A DNA stretch of 64,000 bases from Megalobrama amblycephala. Lineage: Eukaryota > Chordata > Actinopteri > Cypriniformes > Xenocyprididae. The stretch covers positions 33,248,640 through 33,312,639 of the forward strand of contig NC_063061.1 of assembly GCF_018812025.1 (NCBI RefSeq), given 5' to 3'. Every line of letters starts with the position of its first letter. Positions within the stretch are counted from its first letter, which is position 1. The notes under the pieces were generated by a model. That model was not told the origin of the DNA, searched no databases, and worked only from the letters and a program-made list of their open reading frames with translations. Positions 1 through 12,150 of the stretch are shown piece by piece. Made by a program: the position numbers and the translations under genes.

Positions 1-87
1 AGAGGTTTAGACAAACATGAAAGTGAGTAAATATTCACAATTGTCATTTGGGGGATATAAAGACTGCTTTAAAACAAATTGACTCAC

Positions 88-1922
88 ATCCTTATCAAGG
101 CTCTCCAGTATTGAAGTCATTTCTGGAATGTCCTCATAACGCTTTGACCTGAATAACTGTATCAGCTTTGAGAGATGACCATCTAGGCCTTCAAAAAAGG
201 ACTTGCTCAGGTCCTTTGACACAAGCCTGGTGAATTCTTTGCTGATCTATAAAAACAAATACATTTAAAAATTTAACAAAGACAGAAGGGTCTCAGTGAC
301 AGTCTTTAACAGTACTAAATTAAAACAATGCAGGAAGTTAAAACATTTTCATTTCACTCAACTTGACTGAACTGGTCATATCATCTGAGGATATTAAAGG
401 GTTAGTTCACCCAAAAATGAAAATTCTGTCATTAATTACTCACCCTCATGTCGTTCCACACCCGTAAGACCTTCGTTCATCTTCAGAACGCAAAATAAGA
501 TATTTTTGTTGAAATCCAATGGCTCCATGAGGCCTCCATAGCCAGCAATGACATTTCCTCTCTCAATATCTATTAATGTACAAAAAACATATTTAAATCA
601 GTTCATGTGAGTACAGTGGATCAATATTAATATTATAAAGCGACAAGAATATTCTTGTGGCTTTATAATATTAATATTGAACCACTGTACTCACATGAAC
701 TGATTTAAATATGTTTTTTGTACATTAATGGATCAACAAAAATATCTCAATTTGCGTTTCAAAGATTAACGAAGGTCTTACAGGTGTAGAACGACATGAG
801 GGTGAGTAATAAATGACATTATTTTCATTTTTGGGTGAACTAACCCTTTAAGTTTGCCCATACCTTCTAAAAGAACAGCACATCTTTAATAGCCCAAGAT
901 TTTCTGATCAATTTCAAAGCACACAGAAACAAATCAACACAGTTTACCTGTCTCTCCGTAAAAAGTGCAGGCCATCGGACTTTCATTTGTGACACTGGTG
1001 GCTCCTCCTCAACGACTTCTTGTCTTCTCAAAGAATATGTGCTACTCATAGCAGCATCAACAAAGGTGATGTCTGGAGTCCTCTTCTTCATCTCATCAGC
1101 TATTTGCTCTCTTTCTTTATCTAAATTTTCCTTGTCTTTGCCCTGAGGTAGATCTGGAAGAAAATTTGTTTCACAACGTCTAGGTTTCTTCACTTTGTTT
1201 CGCTTTCCTCTCGTCTCCCCAAGACCTCTCTTTTCAGAATTCACTTTCAATTCCTGACAACCTGCATCTCTCAGCTTTTGTCTGTAGTTTCCCATCTTAA
1301 ACTTTAAACTAATTTTCCACCCATACCATCCAGATGTGGAGCTTGGCTCTTTAAGACAGGGGTGTTTTTCAATTAAGGCGGCCGCTACACTGTCAATCTC
1401 TTCATTCCCAGGGTAGGCTTTGTATGAGTATATGGTTTCTGCAAGTTTCTCAAGGATCTCAATCTTCATGTCCCTGGGAATTGACAGAAGTGTTCCATCC
1501 TTTCGAAATGCCTCATTACCATGTCTTAGCCTCAGCTCCACATCATATGTAAAAACTGGGATGGGAAAGGCAGTTGGCCATGGCTGCAAACGGGTGGCAG
1601 ATGGCTCTGAATGGATGCTGGGTGAAGAAGTTGATGGAGATGATGATTCACTTAAAATTACAGTGTCTAAACTGGAGTCTGAGAGTGTATCTGGAAAGGT
1701 GGTGAAAAGGACCTTCAGTGTCACCTTGTCTTTGGGCAGATCAGCTAAATGTGTAAGGTTACAGAAATCATGGAAATCTTCATCTTCATATTGAAGGTCA
1801 AAAGGGTCTTTCAGCTGGAGCATGCTTTTAAGTTCAAGCTTGAGGCCATCAACAGAATCTGGAACAGGATCAAGTCTAACTTTTTGAATGTTCTGTGGGG
1901 AGATGATCACGCGAAACAGCAT
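88..1922 (-). CDS. SAMD3-like protein, C-terminal part beyond the left edge
   Basis: Two exons are visible on the minus strand: 1922-948 (325 codons, starting MLFRVIISPQ) and 246-88 (53 codons). Both join in phase 0 through consensus splice sites (CAG|GTAAAC donor, TATAG acceptor), and the last exon ends in a GTGAGT donor, so the gene continues past position 1. The first ~75 residues look like a beta-grasp/PB1-type fold with an acidic EDEDFHDF stretch. Residues ~190-240 carry the KHPCLKEP...GWYGWKISLKFKMGNYR block that I associate with fish proteins annotated as sterile alpha motif domain-containing protein 3-like. No SAM domain itself is visible. The middle is Ser-rich, followed by a basic KRNKVKKPRR stretch that could be a nuclear signal. 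A foldback repeat (394-851) sits in the intron. Function is unknown; such genes are multicopy in fish and may be transposon-derived. An alternative start 13 codons upstream (1961) lies in the same frame. Confidence 0.6.
394..851. repeat. Foldback MITE with TTAA ends (Angel-like)
   Basis: A near-perfect hairpin begins TTAAAGGGTTAGTTCACCC and ends with its reverse complement, GGGTGAACTAACCCTTTAA. The arms match over about 200 bp each around a centre near 655. TTAA at both edges suggests a TTAA target duplication (piggyBac/Kolobok-like). The sequence resembles the Angel-type foldback elements of zebrafish; that name is from memory and tentative. It lies in the intron of the SAMD3-like gene. Confidence 0.85.
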
Positions 1923-2011
1923 TTTGTTATAAGAATAGGAAATTCCAGGGTTTCTCTTCAACTGGGGAAAGAGTAAAAAGATGTGACTATATTGATTGAT
2001 GATTACATTCT

Positions 2012-2788
2012 TTAAAGGTTTAGTTCACCCAAAAATGAAATTTCTGTCATTAATTATTCACTCTCGTTGTTCCACACCCGTAAGACCTTTGTTCATCTTC
2101 GGAACACAAATTAAGATATTTTTGATGAAATCCGAGGGTATCTGATCCACACATAGGCAGCAACGTCATTGCACCATTTGACATCCAGAAAGGTAGTTAA
2201 AAACATGGTTAAAATAGTTTGACTGCAGTGGTTCAACCTTAATGTTATGAAGCAACGAGAATACTTTTTGTGTGCAAAAACAAAACAAAAATAGCATACG
2301 TAGCGAACTCAATGCAGGCCTCCTTGTTTATGTCCAAACACCAACTCAGTAGCAGATGCTGAACATGTGAGCAGCACAACACATGCATGTGATGCTGACA
2401 CAGGACCCAGCCAAGAATGAGCCGGCATTCGGTCATAAGCAAGGAAGCCTGCACTGAGTTCACTACATATGACAATGGTTCAAATTGTTGAATGAAATCT
2501 TTATTTTTGTTTTGTTTTTGCACACAAAAAGTATTCACGTTGCTTCATAACATTAAGGTTGAACCACTGCAGTCACACTGACTATTTTAACCATGTTTTT
2601 AACTACCTTTCTGGATGTCAAAAGGTGCAATGACGTTGCTGCCTATGTGTGGATCAGATACCTTCAAGTTTGATCAAAAATATCTTAATTTGTGTTCAGA
2701 AGACGAACCAAAGTCTTACGGGTGGGGATCAACATGAGGGTGAGTAATTAATGACAGAAATTTCATTTTTGGGTGAACTAACCCTTAA
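2012..2788. repeat. Foldback MITE, same family, larger copy
   Basis: The ends are TTAAAGGTTTAGTTCACCC and GGGTGAACTAACCCTTAA. The arms carry the same CACCCAAAAATGAAA and CACACCCGTAAGACC blocks as the copy at 394-851, but the central loop (about 2270-2530) is different and is bounded by an inner inverted repeat containing CACACAAAAAGTATTC. It separates the SAMD3-like gene from the zinc-finger gene upstream. Confidence 0.8.
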
Positions 2789-2831
2789 ATGTGAACACCT
2801 AGAAAATCATGTGCATTTCAACAAACGTACC

Positions 2832-5493
2832 TTAGTGAAGCAAGAAGGTTTTTGGTGTGATGTATAGCTTTCCAGCTCTTACATATGGATAAAGTGGATG
2901 GTATCCATTAAGCTCCTGGGGTTCCACAACCTGCAGTTCAGAAGTGCAATTACTCGTCAGCTCATAACTTCGCAAATGCTCTATGTACCAGGCTTTGAAA
3001 GGTTTGAGGATGAATGACACTTTGTTGTTAACAATTATCATTTTAACAATCTCGCCAAAGTCAGGCAGTCCACTGGTGTGCCCTACAGACAAAAACATTC
3101 CCTCCGAGTACTTGGTACCATTAATGCATGCATGGGTTGAAAGAAATACAGTGTTTGTGTTTCCATATTTATGCTCAATGGCCTGCCTCACTGAACGTTC
3201 AAGTGTGTCAGGTGAAACGACAGCAACATGTCCTACTTCTAGATCAGGTTTGAAAACACTTGGCAAATCAAGGTAGTAAGCCAAAGCAAGCTGGTGCTTT
3301 TTGGCCTGAGTGAGCAAGACATTCTTGAAGTTTTTACCATCATGTACAACTCTCTTAAAGAAGTTGTGTTTCGCCTCAAAGCGAATAGTCCAAAAATCAG
3401 TCAGAGGCCCAAATCGACTAATCATTTCAGGATAATGTTCTAAAAAATGATGCTTCGGGAGAATGTGGAAATCTGGAAAACACTCTTTCAGCAAGCACCT
3501 GTGCTCTGAGATTTTGGACTCCAAGTAGCACAGTGTCTCATCAGTGAATTGTCCAGTAGCTAGGAGCTCAACAATATCTTTCAGATCTAGTATGATTTGC
3601 CAAATTTTGTCTCCTTCTGGTACTCTGTGACCCATCATCAATGGCAGTAGCCTTAACAGAGTCCAGTTTTCATGGCAGTTTCCACCAATTGAATGTTTTG
3701 ACACAAATGTCTTTGAAATTTGTTGTGGTTTGTTAGTTTTATCAGTAAACTTGAAAGGAAAAGACTTGATGATGTCATTAAGGTCATCTAATGTGAAGTA
3801 CCTTTTGGAAATAAGGGACTTTATGCAAAGACTTAACTCTGTTGGTACTATACCTTCAAACAGGTCATGCATAAAATCTGGAGGAAACCCTTGCACTGTC
3901 TGGAAATAATTAAGTTTATCAAGAACACAGTCTCTCTTTACTCCATCCAGAGAAACCAGTGAATTCGTCTTCAATTCCTCAAGGGTCTGTTTGTGAGTTT
4001 CAATCGTCCTGAGTGGAAACACCCCCTCTCTGACTTCATGCAAGTCAATATCCTTGCGACTAGCTAGGCAAAATCTGCAGAATTTATCAACATTGAAACT
4101 TTCTTGAAAGCCAGCTAGTGAGTGGGCCCCCAAGTTGTCCGCTGACACATACAACACAGAACCCTTGACACTTGTTCCCAATTTTTGAACATACAATCCG
4201 TCCTCTTCAAGGACTTGAATGTCCCTAATCAGTGGTTGAAAAATGGCATCATAGCCATAATTCTTTACATCATTGCTATTACACAGACAAGCCAGAAAAA
4301 TTGACTGTACTGAAGACCTATACTGTGCTGGCAAGTTTGATATCACCCAATACACTGCACAGACCTTATGCTTTTTTTTTGATGTTCCCAGTGGGTTACA
4401 TACCTCATAGTCATCTATATACATCCCAAGTGCAATGCTTAAACTCTCTGAGGAGAGCAAAGGATTGCCTTTGCAGTACAGTCCATCTCTGTATGTCTTA
4501 ATCTGACCGGACTGGTCAGCAGTTTCCTGCAGGACTTTATCCAAAATGTCATCACGGTTCAACAACTCGGTCAAAACTTTCAAAATTGGAATATAAACAA
4601 ACTTTTTTTGAGAGGACGATTCTAAAAAATATTCAACTGGCTCAATTACTTTGAAGTTGTCCTTGTAATAAGTGGTTCTTTTGTATTCGGTTGCAAACGG
4701 GCCACTCTTTGAAAGGGAAGTTAGGATTTGTTTTTTCGACTATCTCAGCTAAGGCAGCAGTCACTTCATTGGTTAATACACAATTGTGCTTAACCAATAC
4801 ACTTTCAATTATTCTTGGAGTGAACTCTTGCACAATTGAATAAACACTGCAAAGCTCATTTACAATTTCCTGTGTGGTGGCTTTTGAGACATGTAGAGTT
4901 GTTTGCATGCGAAGTAACAGTGATGCTACTTTGTGTTTAACCAAATCCTGTAGGTCTTGGACATCTATGTCACTATCTACTGTTGAGCAATCTAGGCTGA
5001 ATGAATGGATTTGAGAGTCTGTACTGTCAGGGTTTGAATCATCAGGAATGCAAGTTTGATACAAGTCTGTTCGAAAATCTTTCAAAGTGCTGTGGTGATG
5101 TTTCTTACTTTTATGAGCATGGAAAGTGCTGTACACACTGGTCTGGAAACTACAGTCTTGAAAGGGGCACCTCACTGACTCTTTCTTTTTAATGTGTGTT
5201 TTAAGATGTGCAAAATACTGTGAAACACTGCAAGCCTCTGAATAATTACACAGGTCACAGCTCACATTTGAGGTTGCTTTAAGAAATTTTGAGGAAGCTT
5301 GAACACACTGACTATGGTCGCGAGTTAAATGCTTCTTCAGAGACAGTTCACTCCTAAATGTGCATACACAATCTTTATAGATGCATGGGAGTGGACAGTG
5401 ACTTGCCTGATGGCAGTGTTTCAGCTTATAGTGTGTGATTAGGGTACGCTGGTTGGGCGAGGAAAATCTACAAATCTTGCAACACCACCTCAT
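2832..5493 (-). pseudogene. C2H2 zinc-finger / large-ORF multicopy fish protein, one frameshift
   Basis: Translation probably starts at 5493 (MRWCCKICRF), because the upstream frame has a TTTGCAG splice acceptor near 5537 and this Met-Arg-Trp-Cys start is typical of the family as I remember it. Four Cys-His fingers occupy roughly the first 150 residues (for example CPFQDC...H...KKHH). They are followed by an acidic linker and a helical region. Near 4700-4707 the reading frame shifts by one base: the frame from the finger part runs into a stop at 4642, while the continuation is open without a break down to 2832. The C-terminal ~600 residues contain a conserved stretch (PKHHFLEHYPEMISRFGPL, then RFEAKHNFFKR) shared with many uncharacterised fish proteins. 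I do not recognise a catalytic motif. The product may be transposon-derived. The frameshift may be a real lesion or a sequence error. Confidence 0.6.
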
Positions 5494-6122
5494 CGATATA
5501 GAGTTGTGCTTCCACTGTGCTTGCACTGTACTGATCCTGCAAATAAAAAAAAAAAATTCCAGCCAAGTACACATACACATTTTACACACAGAAATATTCA
5601 CTGAACATCTACATCCCAAATACAATGAGCAAAAAAATATCAACACTTTATTTTTATGGCTGAGTGATACATTTAACATTATAGTGATGATGTTGCTGGC
5701 AATTTAAAATTGAGCAATGCTGTAAATTTAGCTTTTATTAGGTGAAATTTTTCTCTATAAATAACGTAATACTGAATTTCATGATTCTCTCTAACACAAA
5801 AGATATAACAGTTTAATCATGTGATTATTAAACTAAAAAAAGTTTCTGTTTTGACATTGCATTAATACAAGATCAGCACACAAGTTAGCTATACAGAAGA
5901 CCGTTTGCACGTGCTCAAAAACATTTAGACTGTAACGTTAGGTAATTTGAAAGAATAACAACTGAGCATTTAAGAAACAGCACTTTTATAATATAACAAC
6001 AAAGTAGAAGTAAATGTTGTTGCAAGCATGTATAATAAAAATGCATATTTCTCATACTAAACACAAATATGGACTGGCGGCGCTGCTTCAGATATTACTG
6101 GTCATTCGGTGTTTCTATATCC

Positions 6123-6352
6123 GTGTCCCAATTCAGTGGCTGCGTCATCCTGAGGTCGCATTTGAAGGCTGCATACGTCGTCCAGTCGGTCTCATTTAAC
6201 GTTAGATTTAAAAGAAATAAAAAAAATTAAGTATTTTATACTTCACGAGGAACAACAGTCAATTTTATTACGGTTATTTTTCTTAAATGACTAGATGACG
6301 AATGCAGCCCTAAATGCGACCTCCGGAGGGCGCAGCCTCTGAAATGGGACAC
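6123..6352. repeat. Short imperfect hairpin MITE
   Basis: The left arm GTGTCCCAATTCAGTGGCTG and the right arm (CAGCCTCTGAAATGGGACAC) are inverted relatives, and inner blocks with AGGTCGCATTTGAAGGCTGC and GCAGCCCTAAATGCGACC also pair. It is non-coding and lies between the zinc-finger coding exon and its presumed first exon. Confidence 0.65.
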
Positions 6353-6623
6353 AATTTATGATAAAAGCTAACGATATTGAGATCCGATTAAGAACACACT
6401 AAAATGTCACTTATATGTACACTGATTTATCTATTTGTCAATATTAACTTAGCCTACAATAGTCATAGACAACTTCTCGTTCTGTTCATGTCTCGACAGC
6501 TCGGTATATAAAATTGTCTTAGTTCACAAAATGTGATTGCCTTAAATCAAAACGCGGACGGTGAGCGCTAACGAAACGAACCTAAATTAACATTAAATAA
6601 AGCAGAAATCAGTGTATACTTAC

Positions 6624-6760
6624 TCATTTCAATATTTGCAGTCCATAAACTCCATCTGTACTCGTTCAAAAGCGGGCTCCTTCTTCATCTTTTCTTGCAT
6701 GTTCAGCAACGTCTCGTGCAGAAAATGGCGGATGGCGCGTCTGTCTCAGATTCGGTAAAA
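6624..6760 (-). promoter_or_regulatory. CpG-rich YY1-type promoter and probable non-coding first exon
   Basis: On the minus strand a GTAAGT donor follows position 6624, and the preceding ~120 bases are CpG-rich. They contain CCGCCATTTTCT, the reverse complement of the YY1-type AAAATGGCGG element commonly found just downstream of vertebrate transcription starts. An ATG in this segment would give a peptide of about 23 residues that stops before the donor, so I read it as 5' UTR. It points toward the zinc-finger gene and is the best candidate for its promoter. Confidence 0.45.
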
Positions 6761-6983
6761 TAGTACGTCATCATGACGTTAAGATTCTGGCACATGCGCA
6801 TTTGAAAGGACATTGACAGAACTTATGTTTTGTTGTTATATGAACACGTTATTTAAAGTTTTAAATTTCCCTTCAAGTTGAGGTTGGTATAACTCATCCT
6901 TTTGTGTAGTGAGACACTGCAAGTTGACATGACATGATTTTATTTGTCCACCTGACTAAAACCCAGAATCATTTTTTACAGTG

Positions 6984-9330
6984 TAGTAGCTGTATATACT
7001 TATAGTTTCCTTTATTAAACTCATTTTATCTGCGCTTGATTGTGTCTGTGTTTGCTCACAAATCAAAGTCACTTAGACGTTTGATAACTGCTGAAATCAC
7101 ATGACTTTGACGCTCCGAATCACTGATTTGATTTGTAAAGCTCTGAAGCAGTGTTTTGAAATCGGCCATCACTATAGGCTATTGTTGAAAAGTCATTATT
7201 TTAGGGGGGTTTTTCGCGCACAAAAAGTATTCTTGTCGCTTTATAATATTAAGATAGAACCACTGAACTCACATCAGCTGTTTCAAATATGTATTTAGTA
7301 GGCCTACATATGGACCTTGAGAGTTTCAATGGCTTTGTTCTCAATAGAGGCTTCACTGAACCATCGGATTTCATCAACAATATCTTAATTTGTGTTCCGA
7401 AGATGAACGAAGATCTTACGGGTATAGAACGACATGAGGGTGAGTAATAAATGACATTATTCTCATTTTTGGGTGAACTAACCCTTTAAGACAGTTATAT
7501 ACCGTTATCAACATGTTATGTTGAAATTCGTCTCTGAGAGAATATGCTCCGTTAATACAGTGTCCGATGCTTTCAGCTCCGTAACTTTTTACTTTCACTT
7601 TCTGTAGTGAATATTGACCGAGGTTAAGACTTTTTCTCCGGCATAACTCAAAGTTTGTACATTGCTTGTGTGATATCCATTGGCTCGCCTTCTTGGTTTA
7701 AAACGGAAAGATTTCCAATATTGCGATGTAGGCTAACCCCTTTTTTCACTGTTTGCCACATAACTTGCACGAATATAAGAATATAATGCAACATTCACTT
7801 ACACACAGTTCAGTAAGCTTTTACAGAAGTTCACAGAAGTTATTAAACTTCAGTGTGTTGATTTTGATTTAAAAATATTTTGTAGTTCGTATTAATTTAC
7901 CAAAACCTGGTTTTTACTAGAAAATGTTTCCCCCCAGACGATTTAACTTAGGGAAGACCCTGTATGTGCACAAGTAAAACAAATACATTTGAAAATGATG
8001 TTAAAGAATGATTTCTATCACATTTTAACTTCCCCTGGGGTCAGTAGCAACATTTGACTTTGTCTATTCAAGTATAAATTGTGTAGACTACACGTGTTGC
8101 AGCAGTGTGGGTGAGTAGCTGACAGATGTGGGTATATTTTATTAAACTGTTGGCTTTCCAATACAGTCTGATGATCTGCTGCCATCTGGTGGTAAATAAT
8201 GGTAAATGTAGTTTTAAAATGTATTCAAATTTTACAACATTTTGCAACAGTTCCAAAAAGAAAAAAGCAAGTCTGGAGTTAACATTAATTTATCATTAAT
8301 TAAATTTTTGATCTTTTAGCTGTCACCTGTTTACTTTGTGAGAAGATGCAATGGAATGAAAGCCTGTTGACTGAATCATTCAGCCAGCGTGAGTGAACCG
8401 ATCATCTCTCCCACGGCACGAAAACACGGATGAACATCGGAAGGTATGCTGAAAGACACTGTACTTCATAATATTTATCATCTCACTTGTAATCGAGACA
8501 TTAACAAAGACATTTTCGTCATGTTAGACATAAGATTAATGAATGTATACATATTGTAAATGACTTTAATAAACTTACTTTTCCTGATATAACCTTCAGT
8601 AAATTCAATTAAAGGGTTTGAAATGAAAGGGTTTGTTCACCCAAAAATGAAAATCCTGTCATTAATTACTTATTTTTGGCCAGCTCCTGCGTCAGCATCA
8701 TACTCATGCGTCGTGCTGATCACGTGAACAGCGTTGGGGCGTTGACTAACCTGGAAGCACTGAACGTAAATAACGTATGAGAATGACACAGAAGAGAAGA
8801 TATTGAATAAAATCATTATTTTTGTTTTTGATCACAAAAAGTGTTCTCGCCGCTTCATAAAATTAAAGTTGAACCACTGCAGTCACGTGGACTATTTTAA
8901 ATCTTTACCTGTCTGGACCTTGAAAGTTTTGGTTAAATTGCACAAAAATATCCTAATTTGTGTTCCAAAGATGAATGAAGGTCTTAAGGGTGTGGAACGA
9001 CATGAGGGTGAGTAATTAAAGACAGAATTTTCATTTTTGGGTGAACTAACCCTTTCATTTCTTTTCGACTGGATGACATGGGGGTGAATAAATTATCAGG
9101 AATTTTAATTCTTAAGTGAACTAATCCTTTAAGCTAGTCCCACACCGAGTGTTTGATGATCCAATTCTTTGAAATGATTTTTTGCATTTTATTACTTTTT
9201 GTTTAATTTTGGGGATAACTCTGATGTTTTCTTGTGGTATTTCTTGTCGACGGTATCATGCAGTATTATAGAAGAGGACACAGTAAGCAAGGCTGATTTT
9301 ATGCTGAGTTTACTTTTTTCCCGTCGAGGG
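6984..9330. repeat. Duplicated block, uninterrupted copy
   Basis: About 2.35 kb starting TAGTAGCTGTATATACTTAT is repeated in the same orientation from 40306, with mostly single-base differences and small indels. It includes a half foldback repeat (about 7370-7490), a full foldback (8609-9056) and otherwise non-coding AT-rich DNA. No gene is visible. Its last ~105 bp reappear at 60657-60762, showing that the other copy was split by an 18-kb insertion. The insertion target TGTTTT is intact here at 9225-9230. Confidence 0.9.
8609..9056. repeat. Foldback MITE inside the duplicated block
   Basis: It begins near TTAAAGGGTTTGAAATG and GGGTTTGTTCACCC and ends GGGTGAACTAACCCTTTCA, the same family as 394-851. 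The counterpart in the second duplication copy lies at about 41930-42385, so the repeat predates the duplication. Confidence 0.75.
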
Positions 9331-9839
9331 AAAAAACTGACTTTAAGTATTTATAAGAAAGTTTCTTTTAATTCTTAAAGAACCATAGTTTTTACTCAGT
9401 TGTGGTGAAAAGAAGCTTCCATAATATGATTTTAACTAAATTAGAAAGCTGAGACTTTTCCAGTAACTCAATAAAACAAAAATGTGTTTCTGGGTCAAAA
9501 TGACTCAAAATGAGCAAGTTCATTATTGTGAAATTTTTTCAATATTTCGACAGACATATTCAGGGTTTCTTTTAGCTCTTTCAGGGAGTTTAACGTGAGT
9601 TCAGGGCATCCTCTCACTTGGTACATTACAATAAAAAAAAGTTAAAAAAAAAAAAAAAGTATTGTAGGAGCCATTTGTAGTATTGTAAATTTTTTGTTGT
9701 CCACTGAGGTGCGCTGTGACTCAATATAATCAGAACACCTGGTAACAAGTGTGCTTGTTGGTAATTTGGAAGCACAGTTTTTGACCAGGGTAGCTTGCAA
9801 GAAGGTGGAATATTATGGATGATTGTTTCCCACAGAACA

Positions 9840-9990
9840 AAAATTTTAAAAAGACAAAGTCAGAATTGCGAGATATAAACTCACAATTCTGCCTTTTTTT
9901 CTTGCAATTATGAGTTTATATCTCGAAATTCTGACTTTATAAATAACAATTGCAACTTTATTACATGCAATTCTGAGATTAAAAAAAAAA
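9840..9990. repeat. Imperfect palindromic interspersed repeat
   Basis: Blocks such as GCGAGATATAAACTCACAAT are followed by their near reverse complement (ATGAGTTTATATCTCGAAAT). The same sequence family recurs at about 29570-29830. It is non-coding. Confidence 0.6.
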
Positions 9991-10530
9991 ATTGTGAAAT
10001 TAAAAAGTCACCTTTACCTTTTTTATTTTTTATTAGGTGTCATCAACATCAAGGAATGAGAGACACATGAAGTGGATTTAAGGCAATGTTTATTCATTGG
10101 AACAAAAGAAAGACATTGTTTGCTTCTATGGAATCTGTACACATGAAAAACTTGCTCACTCCTGTTATCAAAGACAAATGCTTAAAGAAAAGCCATAACA
10201 ATTATTAATAGAGCTCAAACTATCAAATTGCTATTTATTGTCAGATATAATAATCAACACAAACAAAAACTGAGTTACATACAAAACTTTTAATTGCATG
10301 ATGTGCATGAGGTAAAATGATAAACATAGTATTTGTAAAATGTTATCATAATATCTGTTTATTTCTCTTGTTGCATTTGTGATATTTAACTGAACAGGAA
10401 AATCCTGATATTGAGAACACAATTATTGTTTTACAAAAAATGTATTGAATCAATAAAGAAATAATTCTAATATTTTCCTCTGATAGATGATTTGATATAT
10501 GTATTATTGTAGGATGAAGAGCTGCTGGAT

Positions 10531-11851
10531 TCAGTGCAGCAGGAAGTAGGAGAGCAGAGAACAGCAGAGGAACAGGAAGCTCTGGGAGACACTCTGAGCA
10601 CCGTTACACAGGTTCCCCTCACAACATGAGAAGCTCCCAAAATCACTAACTGATGCTGTGGTGCCACAAATAGATTTAGATGCACAGCCTTTTACAGAAA
10701 CTGACTGGCCTCCAGAAGTCGCTGATGAAAAGAAAGAAAAAAAAGGTTGATTCAGTCTAAGCTGGGCATTGGTATATGTGATCTGTGTCAAATGATTAAA
10801 CCTAAGAGAGTTTAAAAGATCATGACTTTAATCTTTGTTCTTTTTTCAGATTCTCACCTGTTGCTGTAATGCAGCGGTCTTCAGTCCCTAAACAGTTCAA
10901 AATGGTTGAGCAGCTCTGTCCATCACAGGAGAAACATGTCTTTCCATTGGGGACATTAGAGGGATCTACAGGAGGAAAACAATTTTCTGTATAAAATATA
11001 ATATCTAATGAAACAACACTCCTTTAGCTGCTCTATTCAATCTGTTCATGACAGAAAGTCACACCCTGCCTTTTATTTCCTGATTGAATGTCATTTGGAA
11101 GTAAAATGAGTGTTGACTTTAAAGAAGATAGTTATTTGCACATGATCATTGAAGGACAATACCTGGAGCATCTTGGAGGTTACACTGGTCTGTGTTACAG
11201 CAGGAAATAGTCGTCTTTGCAGTGCCTAAGTTCAGGGACCCACTTTGACAGGCAGGAGCACAATCTTTAATCTTCACTTTAGCACTAGTGCCACCTAAAA
11301 ACATGAATGATACAGGAAAGACCAATTAAACTGCACATTATTTTGATGGAAAATTTAATTATAAATATGACAAATATGTTGCATTTTTCTCATTTCAAAC
11401 ATTTTTTATATACAAAATCATAATCCGAGAGAAAACAGATTAAATATCAGAAATGTATGTAGAATATTCTGTGTTTGAAATTGTAAATTCCACCATAAAA
11501 ACGAGTAGCTGTTCTGTTGCAGCACCAGTAAATAACGGCAGCATCTTCAATCAGTCAATCAGTCAAATATAACAGTAAATTTCAATCATAATGGACTTAC
11601 CAGCTTGTGCCACAGCTGTTGAACTCATGCACTGAGAAGATCCACTAGGACATGTTTTTAACTTCTGATCTGCACAAGAACCTGTCAGACCCATACACTC
11701 ATAACAGCTGAGAGAGTGTCCTTTAGTAATAAAACAGAGAGAGATGCATCAGTGATCTTTTATCATTCTCAGTAACATCACAATCATTATTTGTCTTTGT
11801 ACCTGCAGTGAAAAGAATGAAGAGAAGAAAAACTGAGATTTGCAGATCCAT
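10531..11851 (-). CDS. GPI-anchored two-domain Ly6/uPAR protein (199 aa)
   Basis: Five exons join in phase with consensus splice sites: 11851-11803, 11720-11601, 11294-11163, 10965-10858 and 10721-10531 (600 nt including stop). Exon 1 encodes a signal peptide ([17 protein letters not shown]). Two three-finger Ly6/uPAR domains follow, each opening with a Cys-x2-Cys (CYEC, CFSC) and closing with the hallmark CC-x4-CN motif ([16 protein letters not shown]). The C-terminus is a short hydrophobic tail ([16 protein letters not shown]), as expected for GPI-anchor attachment at the outer plasma membrane. The layout, one signal exon and two exons per domain, is that of uPAR-like or phospholipase-A2-inhibitor-like fish genes. 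The ligand cannot be told from sequence. An AATAAA signal (minus strand) lies near 10088, giving a ~450-base 3' UTR. Confidence 0.88.
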
Positions 11852-11896
11852 CTTTGATCAGGAGGAGAATGAAATAACGTCTGTTTCAGTGCCCAT

Positions 11897-11978
11897 TTTA
11901 TAGCTTATCAAAAGGGGAGGGTCTTCATGAGAAAATGAAAGTGTAACAGAAATATACCCATTTCTTGAAACAGAAACT
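11897..11978 (-). promoter_or_regulatory. TATA box and two ISRE-like sites upstream of the Ly6 gene
   Basis: TATAAAA reads on the minus strand at about 11897-11903, some 45 bp before the start codon. Just upstream lie GAAAATGAAAGT (11931-11942) and GAAACAGAAACT (11967-11978) on the plus strand. The latter fits the interferon-stimulated response element consensus GAAANNGAAACT exactly. This suggests, but does not prove, interferon-responsive expression. Confidence 0.5.
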
Positions 11979-12077
11979 TAAGCTTACATGATATACTTAA
12001 TTTAATGCCAATGAAAGATCAAGGAAGGTTTAATAAGGAATTGCAATAAATGTATAGGTTTAACCAACATTCATAAA

Positions 12078-12150
12078 GTGATAGTTCACACAAAAATGAA
12101 AATTATATCATCTTTTATTTACCCTCATGTCATTCAAAACCAGTATGTCT
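12078..12150. repeat. Partial foldback-MITE end
   Basis: GTGATAGTTCACACAAAAAT followed by TTACCCTCATGTCATTC matches one arm end of the foldback family seen at 394-851. The opposite arm is absent. Confidence 0.5.
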
